Below, one piece after another: positions 21,531-34,260 of a stretch of 64,000 nt of DNA. The first letter of the stretch is position 1, and each line of letters opens with the position of its first letter. The DNA comes from Halisarca cf. caerulea (Eukaryota; Porifera; Demospongiae; Chondrillida; Halisarcidae), in contig CAUJGJ010000397.1 in the NCBI GenBank assembly GCA_963170055.1, forward strand, positions 13,978,428 through 14,042,427, in the 5' to 3' direction. Below the pieces are notes generated by a model that was not told the origin of the DNA, did not search any database, and worked only from the letters and a program-made list of their open reading frames with translations. Both the position numbers and the translations under genes were made by a program.

Positions 21531-23285
21531 CGAATCTGCCGAAGGGATACAGCAGGGTGACCCTTTGGGCCCCCTCTTGTTCAGCCTCACAGTCCACCAC
21601 CTTCTGGGGTCTTTGGGCTCAGAGTTTAAAATCTTCTACTTTGATGATGGCACCTTGGGGGGAGATCTCCATGATGTGTCAGAAGACTTACGGCAGATAG
21701 AGATGGCTGCTGAAGAACTGGGCCTGTTCCTCAACCATCACAAGAGTGAGATCATATGCGTAAACGAACACACAAAGCAATCCATGCTCTCGGTTTCCCC
21801 TCATTTCCAGTGTGTTGACCCCTCAGAGGCTTGCCTCCTGGGCTCTCCCATTGGTGGCTCAGGGAGCATTGAGGCAGTTCTCAGCTCCAAGAAGAAATCA
21901 TTAGAGCTCCTGGGTGAAAGGTTGAAGCTCCTTCACTCACATGATGCTCTTTGCCTCCTGAGAAATGCCCTTGCTCTTCCCAAGATCCTGTACGCTCTCG
22001 GTACAGCCCCTTGCTTCTCCTCTCCCATCTTGTCTGACCTTGACCAGATTCAGAGATCTCTTTTGGAAGCTGTCTGCAATGTTTCATTGAATGATGTCAG
22101 TTGGTCTCAAGCTTCCCTCCCCATTAGTGCAGGGGGGCTGGGTATCAGGAGTTTCGTCATGCTGGCTTCATCTGCATTCCTAGCATCAGCTGCTGGCTCC
22201 TCCCTGATATCTCAAAGGATCTTACCTGCATCATTGGCCAATGTATCTTGCCCTTTCAAGAATGAAGCTCTTGCTCTCTGGTCTCAAGGACATGACACAG
22301 AACTTCCTGCAGGTTTCAATACTCCAAAGCAAAAGGCTTGGGATACCCCCCACATTCAGGCCACTGTCTCCTCTCTCCTTTCCTCAGCGGATGATGCATC
22401 CAGGGGTCGTTTGTTGGCCTCACAGAGAAACGAGGCTGGTGCCTGGCTCAGTGATCCACCAGTGTCATCCCTTGGCCTGAGGATGGACAACCACACTGTG
22501 AGGATTGCAGTAGGTCTCCGTCTAGGAACCCCACTATGCTCTCCACATCAATGTGCTTCTGTTGACTCTTCGGGTACCCATGGTCTACACTGCAGGAGGA
22601 GTGCTGGCACATGTGGGTCATGTCCACGCTAATTCGGAGGTGTGAAAAATTCGGTCGTTTTCATAGCTTCATTTCTCGACTTTTAGAAGCTTCAGAGCGT
22701 CAAACAATGGCTTAATACATAGGTAGACATGTAAACGTTTCGAGGATTAGCCTTTTTAAAGGCTTACTCCAATTGCGAAGAAGTTTGTAAGGCTTTCCTT
22801 ACCCCTACTAAAAAGCGAAACTCTTCGGGCACTACCTGGTGGAATACTTCCACGACTATTTATTCACATAAATCGCTATAGCAATACATTTACTAACTTT
22901 TCCATGCATTCTGCCCTCAATGACTTGGTCAAAAGGTCCCTTTCATCTATTGAAGTGCCATCCATTTTGGAACCACCCGGCCTTTTCAGATCAGATGGAA
23001 GATGTGTGGATGGGGTGTCAGTGATTCCATGGCAAGTTGGACGCCCTCTTGCTTAGGACGTCACTTGTTGTGACACTTTCGCTCCGACCTACAAGTCATT
23101 GGCTGCTTCAGGAGCGGGCTCCGTGGCTAATGCGGCGGAACACAGGAAGATGCAGCTATATCAGGATTTGGAGCCCACACATGCTTTTATCCCCATTGCC
23201 ATAGAAACATCTGGTGTTTTTGGGGACAAGGCTCTTGCCTTCTTCAGGGAGATTGGTAAATGTTTAAGATTAAAGACCAATGATC
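21490..23285 (+). pseudogene. LINE ORF2 fragment: RT to nuclease-like C-terminus
   Basis: Starts within TA repeats, then GIQQGDPLGPLLFSL and the catalytic FYFDDGTLGG of a non-LTR reverse transcriptase, followed by thumb-like sequence (NHHKSEI, LPKILYAL, GGLGIRSF). Near 22540-22600 comes a C...C...D..GTHGLHCRRSAG zinc-knuckle-like motif. After a MITE insertion (22608-22905) the chain resumes as HSALNDLVKRS, DGVSVIPWQVGRPL, a stop, [20 protein letters not shown] and [10 protein letters not shown]. The DG..W..GR...D.T...AE..K series looks like a PD-(D/E)XK (restriction-like) nuclease as in R2/NeSL/Hero-type LINEs. It ends in a long (TA)n. Truncated, with a stop. Confidence 0.75.
22608..22905. 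mobile_element. CATGTGGG-family half element in the LINE
   Basis: Starts CACATGTGGGTCATGTCC and ends at CTTTTCCATG, exactly where full-length members have their central inverted repeat, so only the left half is present. It interrupts the LINE frame between SAG and HSALND. Confidence 0.75.
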
Positions 23286-23319
23286 CTCAATCATTTTTAT
23301 ATGTATGTATATATGTATA

Positions 23320-23720
<401 letters not shown>

Positions 23721-23877
23721 TATAGATGTATCCCACTGCATGGGCGGTATCCATTATCTTCAAAGAGTCTGCCTTGGGTATATTCATGATATATACCGGG
23801 GTATATCAATGACCCCAAGTCATATACCCCGGTTTTGTCAACAGGATGATGAAACAGCAGTACACCTGCTCAATGGT
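23721..23877. other. Short spacer with ACCGGGGTATA hairpin
   Basis: ACCGGGGTATA (about 23796) pairs with TATACCCCGGT (ending about 23834) around a 17-base loop. No gene. Confidence 0.6.
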
Positions 23878-24141
23878 TATGGTTATGGAAGCTTATTTAA
23901 CCTGGGGAGGCCTTTAGCCAAAAAGGCTACTACTCTAGGCACCCAGTAAGAAGATACAAGTGATACACAGGACAAGTACAAAGAGGGTGGGGTGATAAAA
24001 GTTACAAAAGCAGAAAAATAAGTAAAGTTTGATTTAATACATTTAAAAGAAATTGACTTAATAATAAATATCATGCAATGAAAAATGAATAATATAAGAG
24101 AAATATGAATATGCAGAGTATTAGATGAGTTGAATTTTGAA

Positions 24142-24878
24142 TTAAGCTATAAGTTCATTGAAAATACAGTCAGCAAGTCTTGAAAATTCTTCAATAGATT
24201 TTGATATGTGTACATACGAGGGAAGTGACCGCCAAAGAGAAGCCCCAGAGAAGTTGAAGGCTCTCTGTCCATAGGAAGACTTTACAGGGGGAAGATTAAG
24301 TAGGTGGGAAGAGCGAGTGTTGTGATCATGAGATGGAGTTTGAAAGAGAGTGGACAGATATGAAGGAGCACGAAAAGAAAGACAGTTATACATGACTTGA
24401 GACTGGTGGAGTTTCCTACGAGAGATGAGTGATGAGAATCCTAACTTCTTCCTAAGTGCAGTTGCCGAGCTATGGCGAGGTTGTTGGAGAGCAACTCTAC
24501 AGCCATAATTGAACAGAGTCTGAAGACGATCTGAATCCTTTTTAGTGCAAGTGTTCCACACAACATCACAGTAATCAAAACTTGGCAAGACATATGACTT
24601 AAGGTAGAGGACAAGAAGGGATTGGGGAAGAAACCAGGAGAGACTTCTAAGCAGATTTATCTTGCGCGATACATTAGAAATTACCTTGTCAACATGATCT
24701 CCCCAAGTTAGGGTGTCGTTAATGTAGACTCCAAGGAACTTGAAAGTGCGTACTTGTTCAATAACCTTATCAGAGAGATGGAGATTTAGGGAAGGACTAC
24801 ATTTGGCTCGAGAAGAGTGGATGAGCATGCATTTGGTTTTGCTGGCATTTAGTTTCAAGCCATTGTTAGTCATCCACA
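24142..24878 (-). CDS. LINE ORF, C-terminal part of reverse transcriptase
   Basis: Continues the polymerase after the inserted element: WMTNNGLKLNASKTKCM, FKFLGVYINDTLTWGDHV, then LYLKSYVLPSFDYCDVVWNT, the usual post-catalytic blocks of CR1/L2 RTs, ending in a variable tail at a stop at 24142. The residue before W is Met in the uninterrupted frame (LANM then WMTNN), so the two ORF parts join in phase when the insertion and one CA copy are ignored. About 245 residues. Confidence 0.9.
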
Positions 24879-26120
24879 CACAGGGTCATTATAGCGGATT
24901 TTAGAATACTAAAAAAATGGCTGCCGCCAAAAAGGAGTGACAAATACATGACGATTTTGACTCGCATAAATAATTTCTGGCCCATTTGAAATCTTCTACA
25001 CATTTTAATGCTTATTGTCGAAACATTAAACGAAGAAACAAGCCCATATTGAATGCGAAAATATGCAAATGATAATCTAAAGAAAATACTGTTTTTGCAG
25101 TAAATGTTGATGTCCGCACGTCTAGAAGTGCTTCAATAGGAACAAAACTAGTATTAAATGAAAGAGTAAAGTCGACTGTATTAGGTATTCCTGAGCGGAA
25201 AATATATAACCCCAAATGACATAGATATAACCAAAAATGTACTTTTCCGCTTTAAAATAGTGAAAATTAAACCATAAGAATGCTTATATCTTTTGCGTAC
25301 CTGGTTATATTTTCTCCGCTCAGAATAAACAAATGCACAAGGGTACTTTGAAATAGTTTTTGCAGTCTCCGTCGCAAAGAAGGGCCATCTAGACGTGCGG
25401 ATTCTACATTCTTTTTGAAACAAGTTCGAAGCCGCCATTTAAATGTGACATCATTGATGACGTTACGTATCATTCCAAAATGGTCGCGCACATGAAAATT
25501 TGCTGTGTTACTGTTATAGTTTCGATATCAAAGTTAGTTTCGTCGTTTTGTTTAGTTTTTCTCAGCGAAGGAAGTTGGACACTAAATCTTAGATTTTGAT
25601 CAATCGATCTTCGTTTGCGAACGATTATGGGTGAGTTACAGTCATTTTAACTGATCTTCGTATTATTTTATTGTAAAATCCTCTCACCATCAATATTTAT
25701 AGGGTAACTCTTGATATTATCATATGATTCTGATATTGTTTGGGTACTTTAGTGAAATACCTAGGCTTCAGATACCAATTTCGGGGATTTTGTGTGAATA
25801 CCTTTGCGCGAATGGTTCTTGATTGCAACTTTTGTGTACGCAAATTGTCCATATGTGGTATTTGATACTTTTAACCACCGTATCCATCTTTTAAAAGCTT
25901 TAAAATGACGGATTTTGCGGCGCAAATGTTCAAATCGTAGTTCCCGCAATATGTAAACATTTCCCGCTACAGACAAAGATTGTGCAACATGTGATGACAA
26001 ATGTGAGGTTTTCCTTAGAGGTAGTCATGACATGTATGAAAAAGGTGACAAATTTCCTACATTCCAATACTTTGTCACCTAAAATCCCCACATTCTGAAA
26101 TATGCTATAATGCCCCTGTG
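24879..26120. mobile_element. 1242-bp foldback transposon, CA target duplication
   Basis: Ends CACAGGGTCATTATAGC and the complement of CACAGGGGCATTATAGC, flanked by CA on both sides; the LINE frame serves as empty-site proof. The centre (about 25109-25400) is a large diverged palindrome: TCCGCACGTCTAGA and its inverse, and CTGAGCGG..AAATATAACC and its inverse, at matching spacing. AAAATGGC lies 32 bp inside the left end. A second copy in opposite orientation is at 38024-39255. No transposase; open frames of 60-85 codons are shadows of the conserved repeat. Confidence 0.92.
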
Positions 26121-28505
26121 CATGTTTGCCAGATCAAGACAAGACTGCAGCGAAGAGTTCAAGGAGTGAGGGTCTTTACCAGAAAGGAAAATTGTTGTAT
26201 CATCCGCAAAAAGTACTGTGGAATCAGGAGGAAGCATCTGAGGGAGATCGTTTATGAACGCAGAGAAAAGAGTAGGACCACGAACAGAGCCTTGTGGCAC
26301 ACAACAACTTGGAAAACCAGGAGAAGATGTTGAGTCAAGGATGCAAGTAACCTGAGAGCGATTTGATATGTAGGACTTAAACCAGGAAAGAGAAGAAGAG
26401 CTAAGACCAAGGAGTTGGAGTTTGGACAGAAGGAGAGCATGATTAACTGTATCGAAGGCTTTTGAGACATCAAGAAATAAAACAGCAACATATAATTCTC
26501 TACAGTCTAAGGATTTATACCACTTGTCAGTACAGTACAGAAGGAGAGACTGAGTAGAGTGACCAGAGCGGAAGCCAGATTGCTTTGAGAAGAAGAGGTT
26601 ATTTGAAGAAAGATGGTGAGACAGCTGCATTTGGACACATTTTTCAAGAAGTTTACTGCAAGCTGGAAGGATAGAGATAGGCCAGTAGTTGGAAAGACAG
26701 CCACGATCACCACCCTTGTAGAGAGGCCTAACAGAGGAGCACTTCCAAGAAAGGGGAAAGGTAGATGAAGAGATAGAGGAGTTAAGGATAGAGGACAATG
26801 GACAACAAATGACAGATTTAGAAGCCTTGAGTGGACGAGCTGGGATTTGGTCAGTGCCAGAAGAAGAGGGTTTGAGAGCAGTCAGTGCTTCTTCACACCA
26901 TTCAGGAGTTGTTGAAGATAGAGACAAGATGGAGGAAGGAGAGTAGGTACAAGTGGGAGCAGGTAGGTTAGAAACAGAGGAACTAATTGAGAGGAACTGC
27001 CTATTCAGAGTTGTTGCAGTGGTGACATGGTCTGAGCCAAAGAGGTTCCAGTTGGTGGACTTGGATTTGGATGCTGTGCAAACAGTTCTGAGAGTGTTCC
27101 AGAGGGTAGAGGGTGGAACCACTTTGGAGATAAGTCTGTGAAAGTATTCTTTCTTAGCTTTCCTCTGCAAGGAGACAACTAGATTTCTTTGTGACTTGTA
27201 CTCTAGCCATGTGGAAGAGGATTGGGTGGAGAGATAGTTTCTGAGCAGTTTGTTACGCTTGTCCATTTCTCTTCGGATTGATTTGGATATCCAGGGAGCA
27301 CAGTGTTTTTTGATCCTTATAGTCTTGAGCGGGGCATGGAAATCAAGAAATTCAATGAAAAATGAGTTGAAGAGAGACACCTTATCGTCAACATCATCGA
27401 AGATATCAAGTACAGACCAAGGTATTTGAGAAAGGTCATCATTAAATTCAGAGGGTGAGAAATGTTTGTAAGAGCGTCTGGTGACTGTTCTTGATAGAGG
27501 TTTGGGAGATAACCAGCTGATCTCAAGAAGGATGGGGAGATGATCAGAGATGGAGCAGTCAAGCACAGCGGACCGGGAGATAGGAACATCAGGGGAGGTA
27601 AGAAAGAGGTCAAGGATAGAGCAACGATTTTCAGAAATACGTGTGGGCTGATTAATGGGATGATGCAGGGAGTGAGTAGAGATAAAATTTCTAAGAAGCT
27701 TGGTGTGAGGGTTAGAGAGGTTTGAAACATCAATGTTAAAGTCACCACAAACAACAACATGTTTGTATGAGATCATAAAGGACTCAATACTCGTGCAGAC
27801 ATCAATGACAGACTGTGAAGGTGCGCTTGGTGGGCGATAGAGACAACCAAAGGCAATACTGGAGGGGAGTTTAGTGCCAGCGATGGACAGCCAGAGAGAT
27901 TCCAGACCAGAAGAAGAAGTATCAAAGTGGAGAGAAGAAGAAGACAAGTGATCAGCAACATATACTGCCACTCCACCACCACAACGAGAACGATCAGAAC
28001 GGAAGATGGTGTATCCGTGTAAAGAAACTTCGGAATCAGAGATGGATGAGTCTAGCCAGGTTTCACTCAGTGCAAGAACTTCAGGACAGTTCAACGACAC
28101 AAAACATTGTACATCATCAAAGTGACAAAGGAGACTTCTTACATTGAGATGGATGATCTTGAGCTTATTCTTTGCGGCACGCTCTGCATAGGTCGGACCA
28201 GGGTTCCTTTCAACATCACCAGAGAGTAGCAGATCAGTAGAATAATACCACGAATGAACGCGCTGACGAAACTTGACAATCTTCAAGCAGTGTCTAAGGT
28301 GCGAAAACCTGCACTCAGGGTAGTAGCGCGGTAAGAGAGTGGGAGACAGGATACAAAATCTCTCGAAGGGCATCAAGGTCCAATAAGAAGAGGCTTGGCA
28401 AGCAAACAAATGGGGAACATAAACTAAAAACAACAAACAGGTAGACCATCGTACGCAGCGATCTTCACGAGCGGCCATTTTTAACGTACTAGAGATGATG
28501 GTCAA
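26121..28505 (-). CDS. LINE ORF, 2A-like leader, APE endonuclease and RT
   Basis: About 795 residues. Residues 1-93 form a leader with a hydrophobic stretch (STCLLFLVYVPHLF); translation may instead begin at Met10, which sits in AAAATGGCC. Residues 96-104 read GDVERNPGP, a canonical 2A-like ribosome-skipping motif. The APE-type endonuclease follows at about 112-330 (HLNVRSL, SETWLD, GGGVAVYV, CLYRPP, CGDFNID, LDLFLTS, ISDHLPIL). RT runs from about 530 (GTDQIPARPLK, FLDVSKAFDTVNH, PQGSVRGPTLF, catalytic FADDTTIF). The frame is broken only by the inserted element after SCLDLANM. 2A motifs in APE-type LINEs of sponges and sea urchins are published; here the match is by eye. Confidence 0.92.
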
Positions 28506-28556
28506 TGTGCAATGTGTATTAATTCTTATACGAAGAAGTTCCTGTTGTTCGTCTTA

Positions 28557-30166
28557 CGCAGGTAGGTTATGTGCATTTTGCACATATGACAAAATGGCAG
28601 CTACTGGAAATACAGCCCATTTTTTTCATTTTCTGTTTCGGTGTGTGAGTAAAACAAAGGTTCTGTATGATACTTTTACATTATAATTTTACATTTCTGT
28701 ACTCAAAATATTCACAAAGATCTGATCCCGTCAAAAAACTGGCAAATTCTAAAGTATCCAAAAACAACTTCAGTCCAAAATGGGTTCCTACTAATGGCAG
28801 CTAAATTTTCACCGTGTGGCCTTTTGAAATTCGCCTTTGTTCCTGCGATGTGTAGGTTTTTGTAGTTTTCGAACAGACCGTATATATAATAACACATGCA
28901 CGTAAAATGAACGGAACAAGCTATCAAAAGGTCACGCAGTGAAAACTTAGTTTTGGCCTATGTCAACAACCTTGTAAAGTTTCAGAGCTTCAAAGCATCA
29001 TTCACATGACTGTGCTTTGAAAAAAAAAATTGGTCTTCAAATTTCTGCCATCTGCCACCTAAGTCACGCTAATGTCAGGTGACTTTGCTTACAATTTTGC
29101 AATACATTCTACTCTAAAGGGTATTTACTGACGTTGGCAAACTTTTCATCACTGGAGTTTTCAATTTTCTTATTGTTCCTGCCATGCAAAGGTTTTAGAA
29201 GATTTAGAAAGGACAAAAAAGAGAAAGGCAAATTATTTAGTCTGAGCTCATGCACTCAGCACCATGACCAGCCCACAAAAAATTCGCTAAAGTGGCACTT
29301 TTTATAGCATATCTTTAACCCTCCTACCCTCCACTGGACCCACATTTGACCCCAAAAGTTTTAATTTTCGTAGGAAGTATGAAAACCGCTATTATAAAGT
29401 GTATGGTATCAAAAGGAAGCTTGCTTTATGAAGATTTCGGCCAGCTAGTAAAATCATGCAATTAAAGTTGCATTAGTGCTTCAGCCGCCTTCGAATCAGT
29501 GCTTGTAGAACATTTGCGATCATCGCAAAAAATCTCTGTATATTTCCGTAGAATTCCGCATAACTGATATAAAATGGCTTCTACACGAAAACTTTGGCAG
29601 ACGAATCAAGCTCTATCAAAGAACTGGACGACCTAAGAACACAAACAAAAGTATAAAACTACTCATACTTTAGTTATTCACTGCCTACGAGAGAAATAAG
29701 GTTAAGAATTTCAAATTCGCAGGTTTGAAATTTTCAAACATTAATCGCAAATGATTATCGAAGCATAACTTACTCCTTGTTCGACGTATGCTTTCACTTC
29801 TTAGCTCATCTTGTAGATCGTGAACTCAGCGTTCAGACGATACCATTTTCGTTGTAGTACGTAGCTGGGTTCAGTCTACGAAAATTGCGCAAGTACGAAA
29901 ATGAAATTGCGCAATGTCATATTTGTTGTTTTCGAGCAATTGCGCAATAATTTATCAAAATATCAACTATATGTTGCAATCACAAAAATCTCCGCTATTC
30001 GAGCAAGAAAATGGTACCTCACACGTAGCTATTCTGTATAAGATGACTGAGATACAATCCACAAGAAAGACTTAGGTGAACTGCAAGTCATTGTATGGGG
30101 AGGGTAGGAGGGTTAAAACCACGAAACGCCCCCTTTCTGGCTGAGTTTGCACATAACCTACCAGCG
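28557..30166. mobile_element. CGCAGG-ended element, TA target, with nested TTAA element
   Basis: Left end CGCAGGTAGGTTATGTGCA, right end the complement of CGCTGGTAGGTTATGTGCA, flanked by TA (28555-28556, 30167-30168). Without the nested insertion at 29319 it is about 812 bp. Interior phrases such as AAATTTTCACCGTGT and the opposing CAGTGAAAACTTAG match the 868-bp element at 45742. AAAATGGC lies about 32 bp inside the left end. No ORF. Confidence 0.85.
29319..30112. mobile_element. 794-bp TTAA element with CCCTCCTACCCTCC ends
   Basis: CCCTCCTACCCTCC at the left is matched by GGGGAGGGTAGGAGGG at the right. TTAA flanks both ends (29315-29318, 30113-30116). piggyBac- or Kolobok-type non-autonomous element nested in the CGCAGG element. 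Confidence 0.88.
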
Positions 30167-31429
30167 TAGGAACGTTTTTGTCTACACCTGTCATTTTAGA
30201 CCCAATTGCAGCATTTGCAGTCTTCCAGAAGAGCAGTAGTCCCCAAAACTGAGCAATCGTGGATTCTTCTAACTTTTCGATGACGATCGTCATGGATAAA
30301 GACTGAAGCAACTTTTAAAGGTGCATAGCTAACACACGGCTCAGGCTAGCAGGCTTGACCCACCCCTCCTTTCAGGGATGGATCCAGGGGGGGCTGTGCC
30401 CCCCCTAAGTAGCTAAGGTTAAATAAAAATTGGCACTGAACAATTGAGATTGAAACATAACATCTCGAGAATCACTCTGTCTTTACTAATAGGTTGAATC
30501 TATTAACCTTTTAAGACCTAATAGCCACATATGTGGCTCTAAACACTGAATACCATTAAGTCCTGCGGGTGATCAAGATTGCACAATTACCAAAAAACTT
30601 ATATGAGTAGATAGGGCATAGCTAGCACAATAGATTTGAAAAATTTCAATGCGGTACACTTACGTACAAATTGTATAGAAGTCGTCAAAGTATAGGTAAA
30701 ATTATATATACAAAAACGCAAGTGAACACCGTGTCATACATTTATACAAACTAGTTTACCGAGTTATACAAACAAAGATAAAATGGGCGAATGTTACAAG
30801 ATAGGACTTTTTGCTGCGTTTTAGCTTTGTATGGCAGATTTAAAGACAATTTACCATTCAAAAAGGCACAGGAGGACTGATGTACACTGTAAAAAATGAT
30901 TAGTCATTTCAACCAATATTGTCATTTCAACCACACTAGGTGATTGTTAATTTGAAAATAATGATTCTTGTTTTAAAAATTCATGATTAAAACAATCACT
31001 AATGGTTAATTCTATCAAGTATTGATTGTTTTGCCTTATTTATGCTTATAATAACAAGCTCCTAGTTGTTTTAACCATGATTTGAGGTTTTATAACAGCG
31101 CACATTGTGTTGTTAAAACAACATATTATACAAAACTTATTACAACTGTGTTACATGGCTCTTTTGAAGAGCCAGCTGTTGTTTCAACAACATAATTTCG
31201 TACAAACAAGCAAAAAATAGCTCAGTCTTACATGTATTTAAGTGTATATTTCTGTGTTGGGGTATACACAATCAAATATAATATTGACTGTGATGACGAA
31301 CTCTGCAATGCTATGTAATTCTTATTTTTCTCTTAATTAGTTTCCTACAATTATTGCTGCATATATATAAACTATATATATATGCATATACATAATAGGG
31401 GCATGGCTCCATGCAGCACCAGTATCCTC

Positions 31430-31746
31430 CCTAGGGCTGCAATTGGCCAATGATGCTGTTCAGATTGTCATCAGATTGTGAGTATAGGTGCTCTCATCAT
31501 TTAACCCCACTCTTGTGCACTGTGTGGCAAAGAGGTGGACCATATGCATCTTGCCCAAAATGACTTAATTAAGTTGCAAGTCCAGCCAGGGTAGGATTTC
31601 AAGGCATAGACATCATCCATGCAATTTTAGCAGCCCTTAGTGCTGCTGCTAAAGTTCCATCCACTCTTGAGCCATCTGGCCTTCATCAATCAGATGGTAA
31701 ACGCCCAGATGGCATGACAATAGTCCTGTGGTCCAAGGGAAAGTTC

Positions 31747-31752
<6 letters not shown>
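31430..31752 (+). pseudogene. LINE nuclease-like C-terminal fragment
   Basis: Pieces in shifting frames: CGKEVDHM (zinc-knuckle region), then AAAKVPSTLEPSGLHQSDGK followed by RPDGMTIVLWSKGKFLV. This is the same LINE family as 21490-23285 and preserves the RPDG block of the proposed PD-(D/E)XK nuclease. It breaks off where (TG)n starts, just before the expected WDATC. Confidence 0.7.
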
Positions 31753-32061
<309 letters not shown>

Positions 32062-32797
32062 TTAAGTTACATTAAGTTTCTATTATCTATATATGGTAAA
32101 AGTAACTTGGATAACGGTACAATCAAGTCCTTGCATACATTCTCAAGGTAGGAAGCATGATAGTGTTCTTCAAAGCATGCACTATTAAGAGTCGGGTGTG
32201 AGTTTCACACCTAAGAAGGGAGCGAGCGTTCAAATTTTAGGCCATAATTATATTCATAGGTTGACGTAAGTATGATGCATACGCAATTACATTAGCACGT
32301 GACGATATGCAGGCGCACGCTCTGTTCCGTGTAAAGTGCTTGCCTTCGGAGAAGTTCACGATGATTTCTGTTACCTTCTAAACGGACGCTGTAGACGCTA
32401 TGCTATTGTTTTTAGTCAAAGGGGCAGTTTGGATTACATCTAAAGCTTCTTCAAGATTAGACTCTGAGGTAAGTTTGTCGAAACGAATTATTTGTTGACC
32501 CGTGTGGGCACATGTGATACATATTCCGGGCCTCATTATTCCTTATTCCTTGTTGTAAAATGAGAATCTTTAACTGAAGATATGAATTAGTTCACGGTCG
32601 AGATTGTACAAAGCGTGAACTGACGTTGACTGGCGAAGAATGTTGGTAAGCACTTCGCCAGTGAAACGGCCCTGGAATGACTAGTCTAGAACTTGTTTCG
32701 AAACCTTATACCTTGCTAATGTGCTATGGCCCTCACTCGTTGCTCTTACTCATTCTACGTATGATGTAACTCTTCATCAGATTTAACCTGTGTGTGT

Positions 32798-32798
<1 letters not shown>

Positions 32799-32862
<64 letters not shown>

Positions 32863-32996
32863 CATCAGGCCTGTGCTTAATACATACATATTTTATAGAC
32901 TTTTTATGTACTAACTTCTATTATGCACCATCTGTGGGGTGAGGGGATGTCATGAAGGGGCAGTCCTTCCTTGATGGAATCTTATACCCCTGCACA

Positions 32997-33065
<69 letters not shown>

Positions 33066-33069
33066 ACGT
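32799..33069. repeat. Paired (TG)n and (AC)n tracts
   Basis: (TG)n at 32799-32860 and (AC)n at 32994-33069, opposite in strand and 135 bp apart, so the two can pair. Confidence 0.9.
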
Positions 33070-34260
33070 GACACACACACATATGACTGTGCATGTGTGT
33101 GATCTTGCATGGAATTGTGGGACAATATGCATTATGATACGTAATATTATGTTTCCTGCCTTTAAGTTTACTGAAATAGTGAGTTTTCAACTGCAGGTAT
33201 GATTTCAGTTTATGTAACAATTATATGTATCACATAATTTTTTCAATAGATGACAATGATCATGGGCAAAGATCTTCTAAACACCATCTTTAAAGACTGA
33301 TTAAGAGGAAGTGGATGGATATATGTATAAGTGGAATCCCGCCATTGTAAGATTTGCGGAAATACAAAAGGGCAATAAAAAGATTCAGCAAGTCTTGATG
33401 ATAAAGAAGGTACCATCATATACCTTGGCCCAATTTATATACCTGCATGTTATTCAATTGATATACAGTACTTATCTCAGATTGTGATTTCACTGATTGG
33501 GAAGTGCTACAAGGACTAAAGTTGCTGCTCATCCTGTTTACCTCTCCAAAAAGCTAGACAGCAATGTGGATACCTTCTCTTATTTCATTGTAGATTGCGA
33601 TGTAAGTTTTGTGTTCAGCCTTTCTCCTGCCTTTCTCACTGACTTACACTGCTATTTGTGTTAAATTAAGGTTTCAACTTACAAGAGGATGCAGCCACCT
33701 TAATTGTCCGTCTCCTATAGAATTGGGATATATCTTTTTACTAGTAGATGGCGAGCCATTCTGCTATACGTCTTTGTGGAACAATCTCCTTTGTTAAAGT
33801 CTGTCAGTCTCTTGAAAGCAGTGGTTATATGGTTCTCCGTACACTACATCTTCAATTTGGAGTACCACAAATGATATGGAGAGATGGCACTGTTTTTGCA
33901 GGAATTCCTTTTTGGCCCACAAGATCGTAAACAGAAGTATGACAATTGCATGGTATTCTACATGCACTAGTATATGACTGTACATTTTTGCTGTCAGGAT
34001 ACTCAGTTTGTCTTTGCATGGACTAATGATTTGGCTACTATAATTATATTAAATTGATGATAATTTTAATCACAATTGTGAGACAATATGCATGCCATAC
34101 ACTAGCCTAAAGATAATTTTAAATTTAGTTATTTTTGCAGAGAAGTACATTATAGAAACAAAAAATATTAGTTCGATTACCAGCTGTGTGCAATAGTTTC
34201 AAATAGAAGTTCTTATTGAATTTACATAATAACTGGTTGAATTACCAATTCGATTGTTAC
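33070..34260. other. Interior of the CACTG element, unrecognised
   Basis: No gene supported. An exon-like piece with a GTAAGT donor occurs upstream (about 32400-32472, MLLFLVKGAVW on the plus strand), and short frames near 33600-33930 look non-random, but no domain was recognised. Confidence 0.35.

Larger units (their letters stand above)
23878..28556 (-). mobile_element. CR1/L2-like LINE with 2A-like motif, split by a transposon
   Basis: Minus-strand non-LTR retrotransposon: ORF from 28505 down to 24142, then about 260 bp of 3' UTR with GGGTGCC, an AGCC...GGCT hairpin, CCCCAGGTTAAATAAG and terminal tandem CCATAA repeats. A 1242-bp element (24879-26120) sits inside the RT domain. The coding frame is otherwise open over roughly 1040 codons. 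The 5' end coincides with the border of the element at 28557. Confidence 0.9.

Noticed and set aside
25181..25491. Conserved 74-85-codon frames, matched at 38637-38953
   Set aside because: They are conserved only because both lie in two copies of the same foldback transposon; they overlap on the same strand and run into the palindrome.
26118..28686. Several plus-strand and alternative minus-strand frames
   Set aside because: Shadows of the LINE polymerase ORF in other frames.
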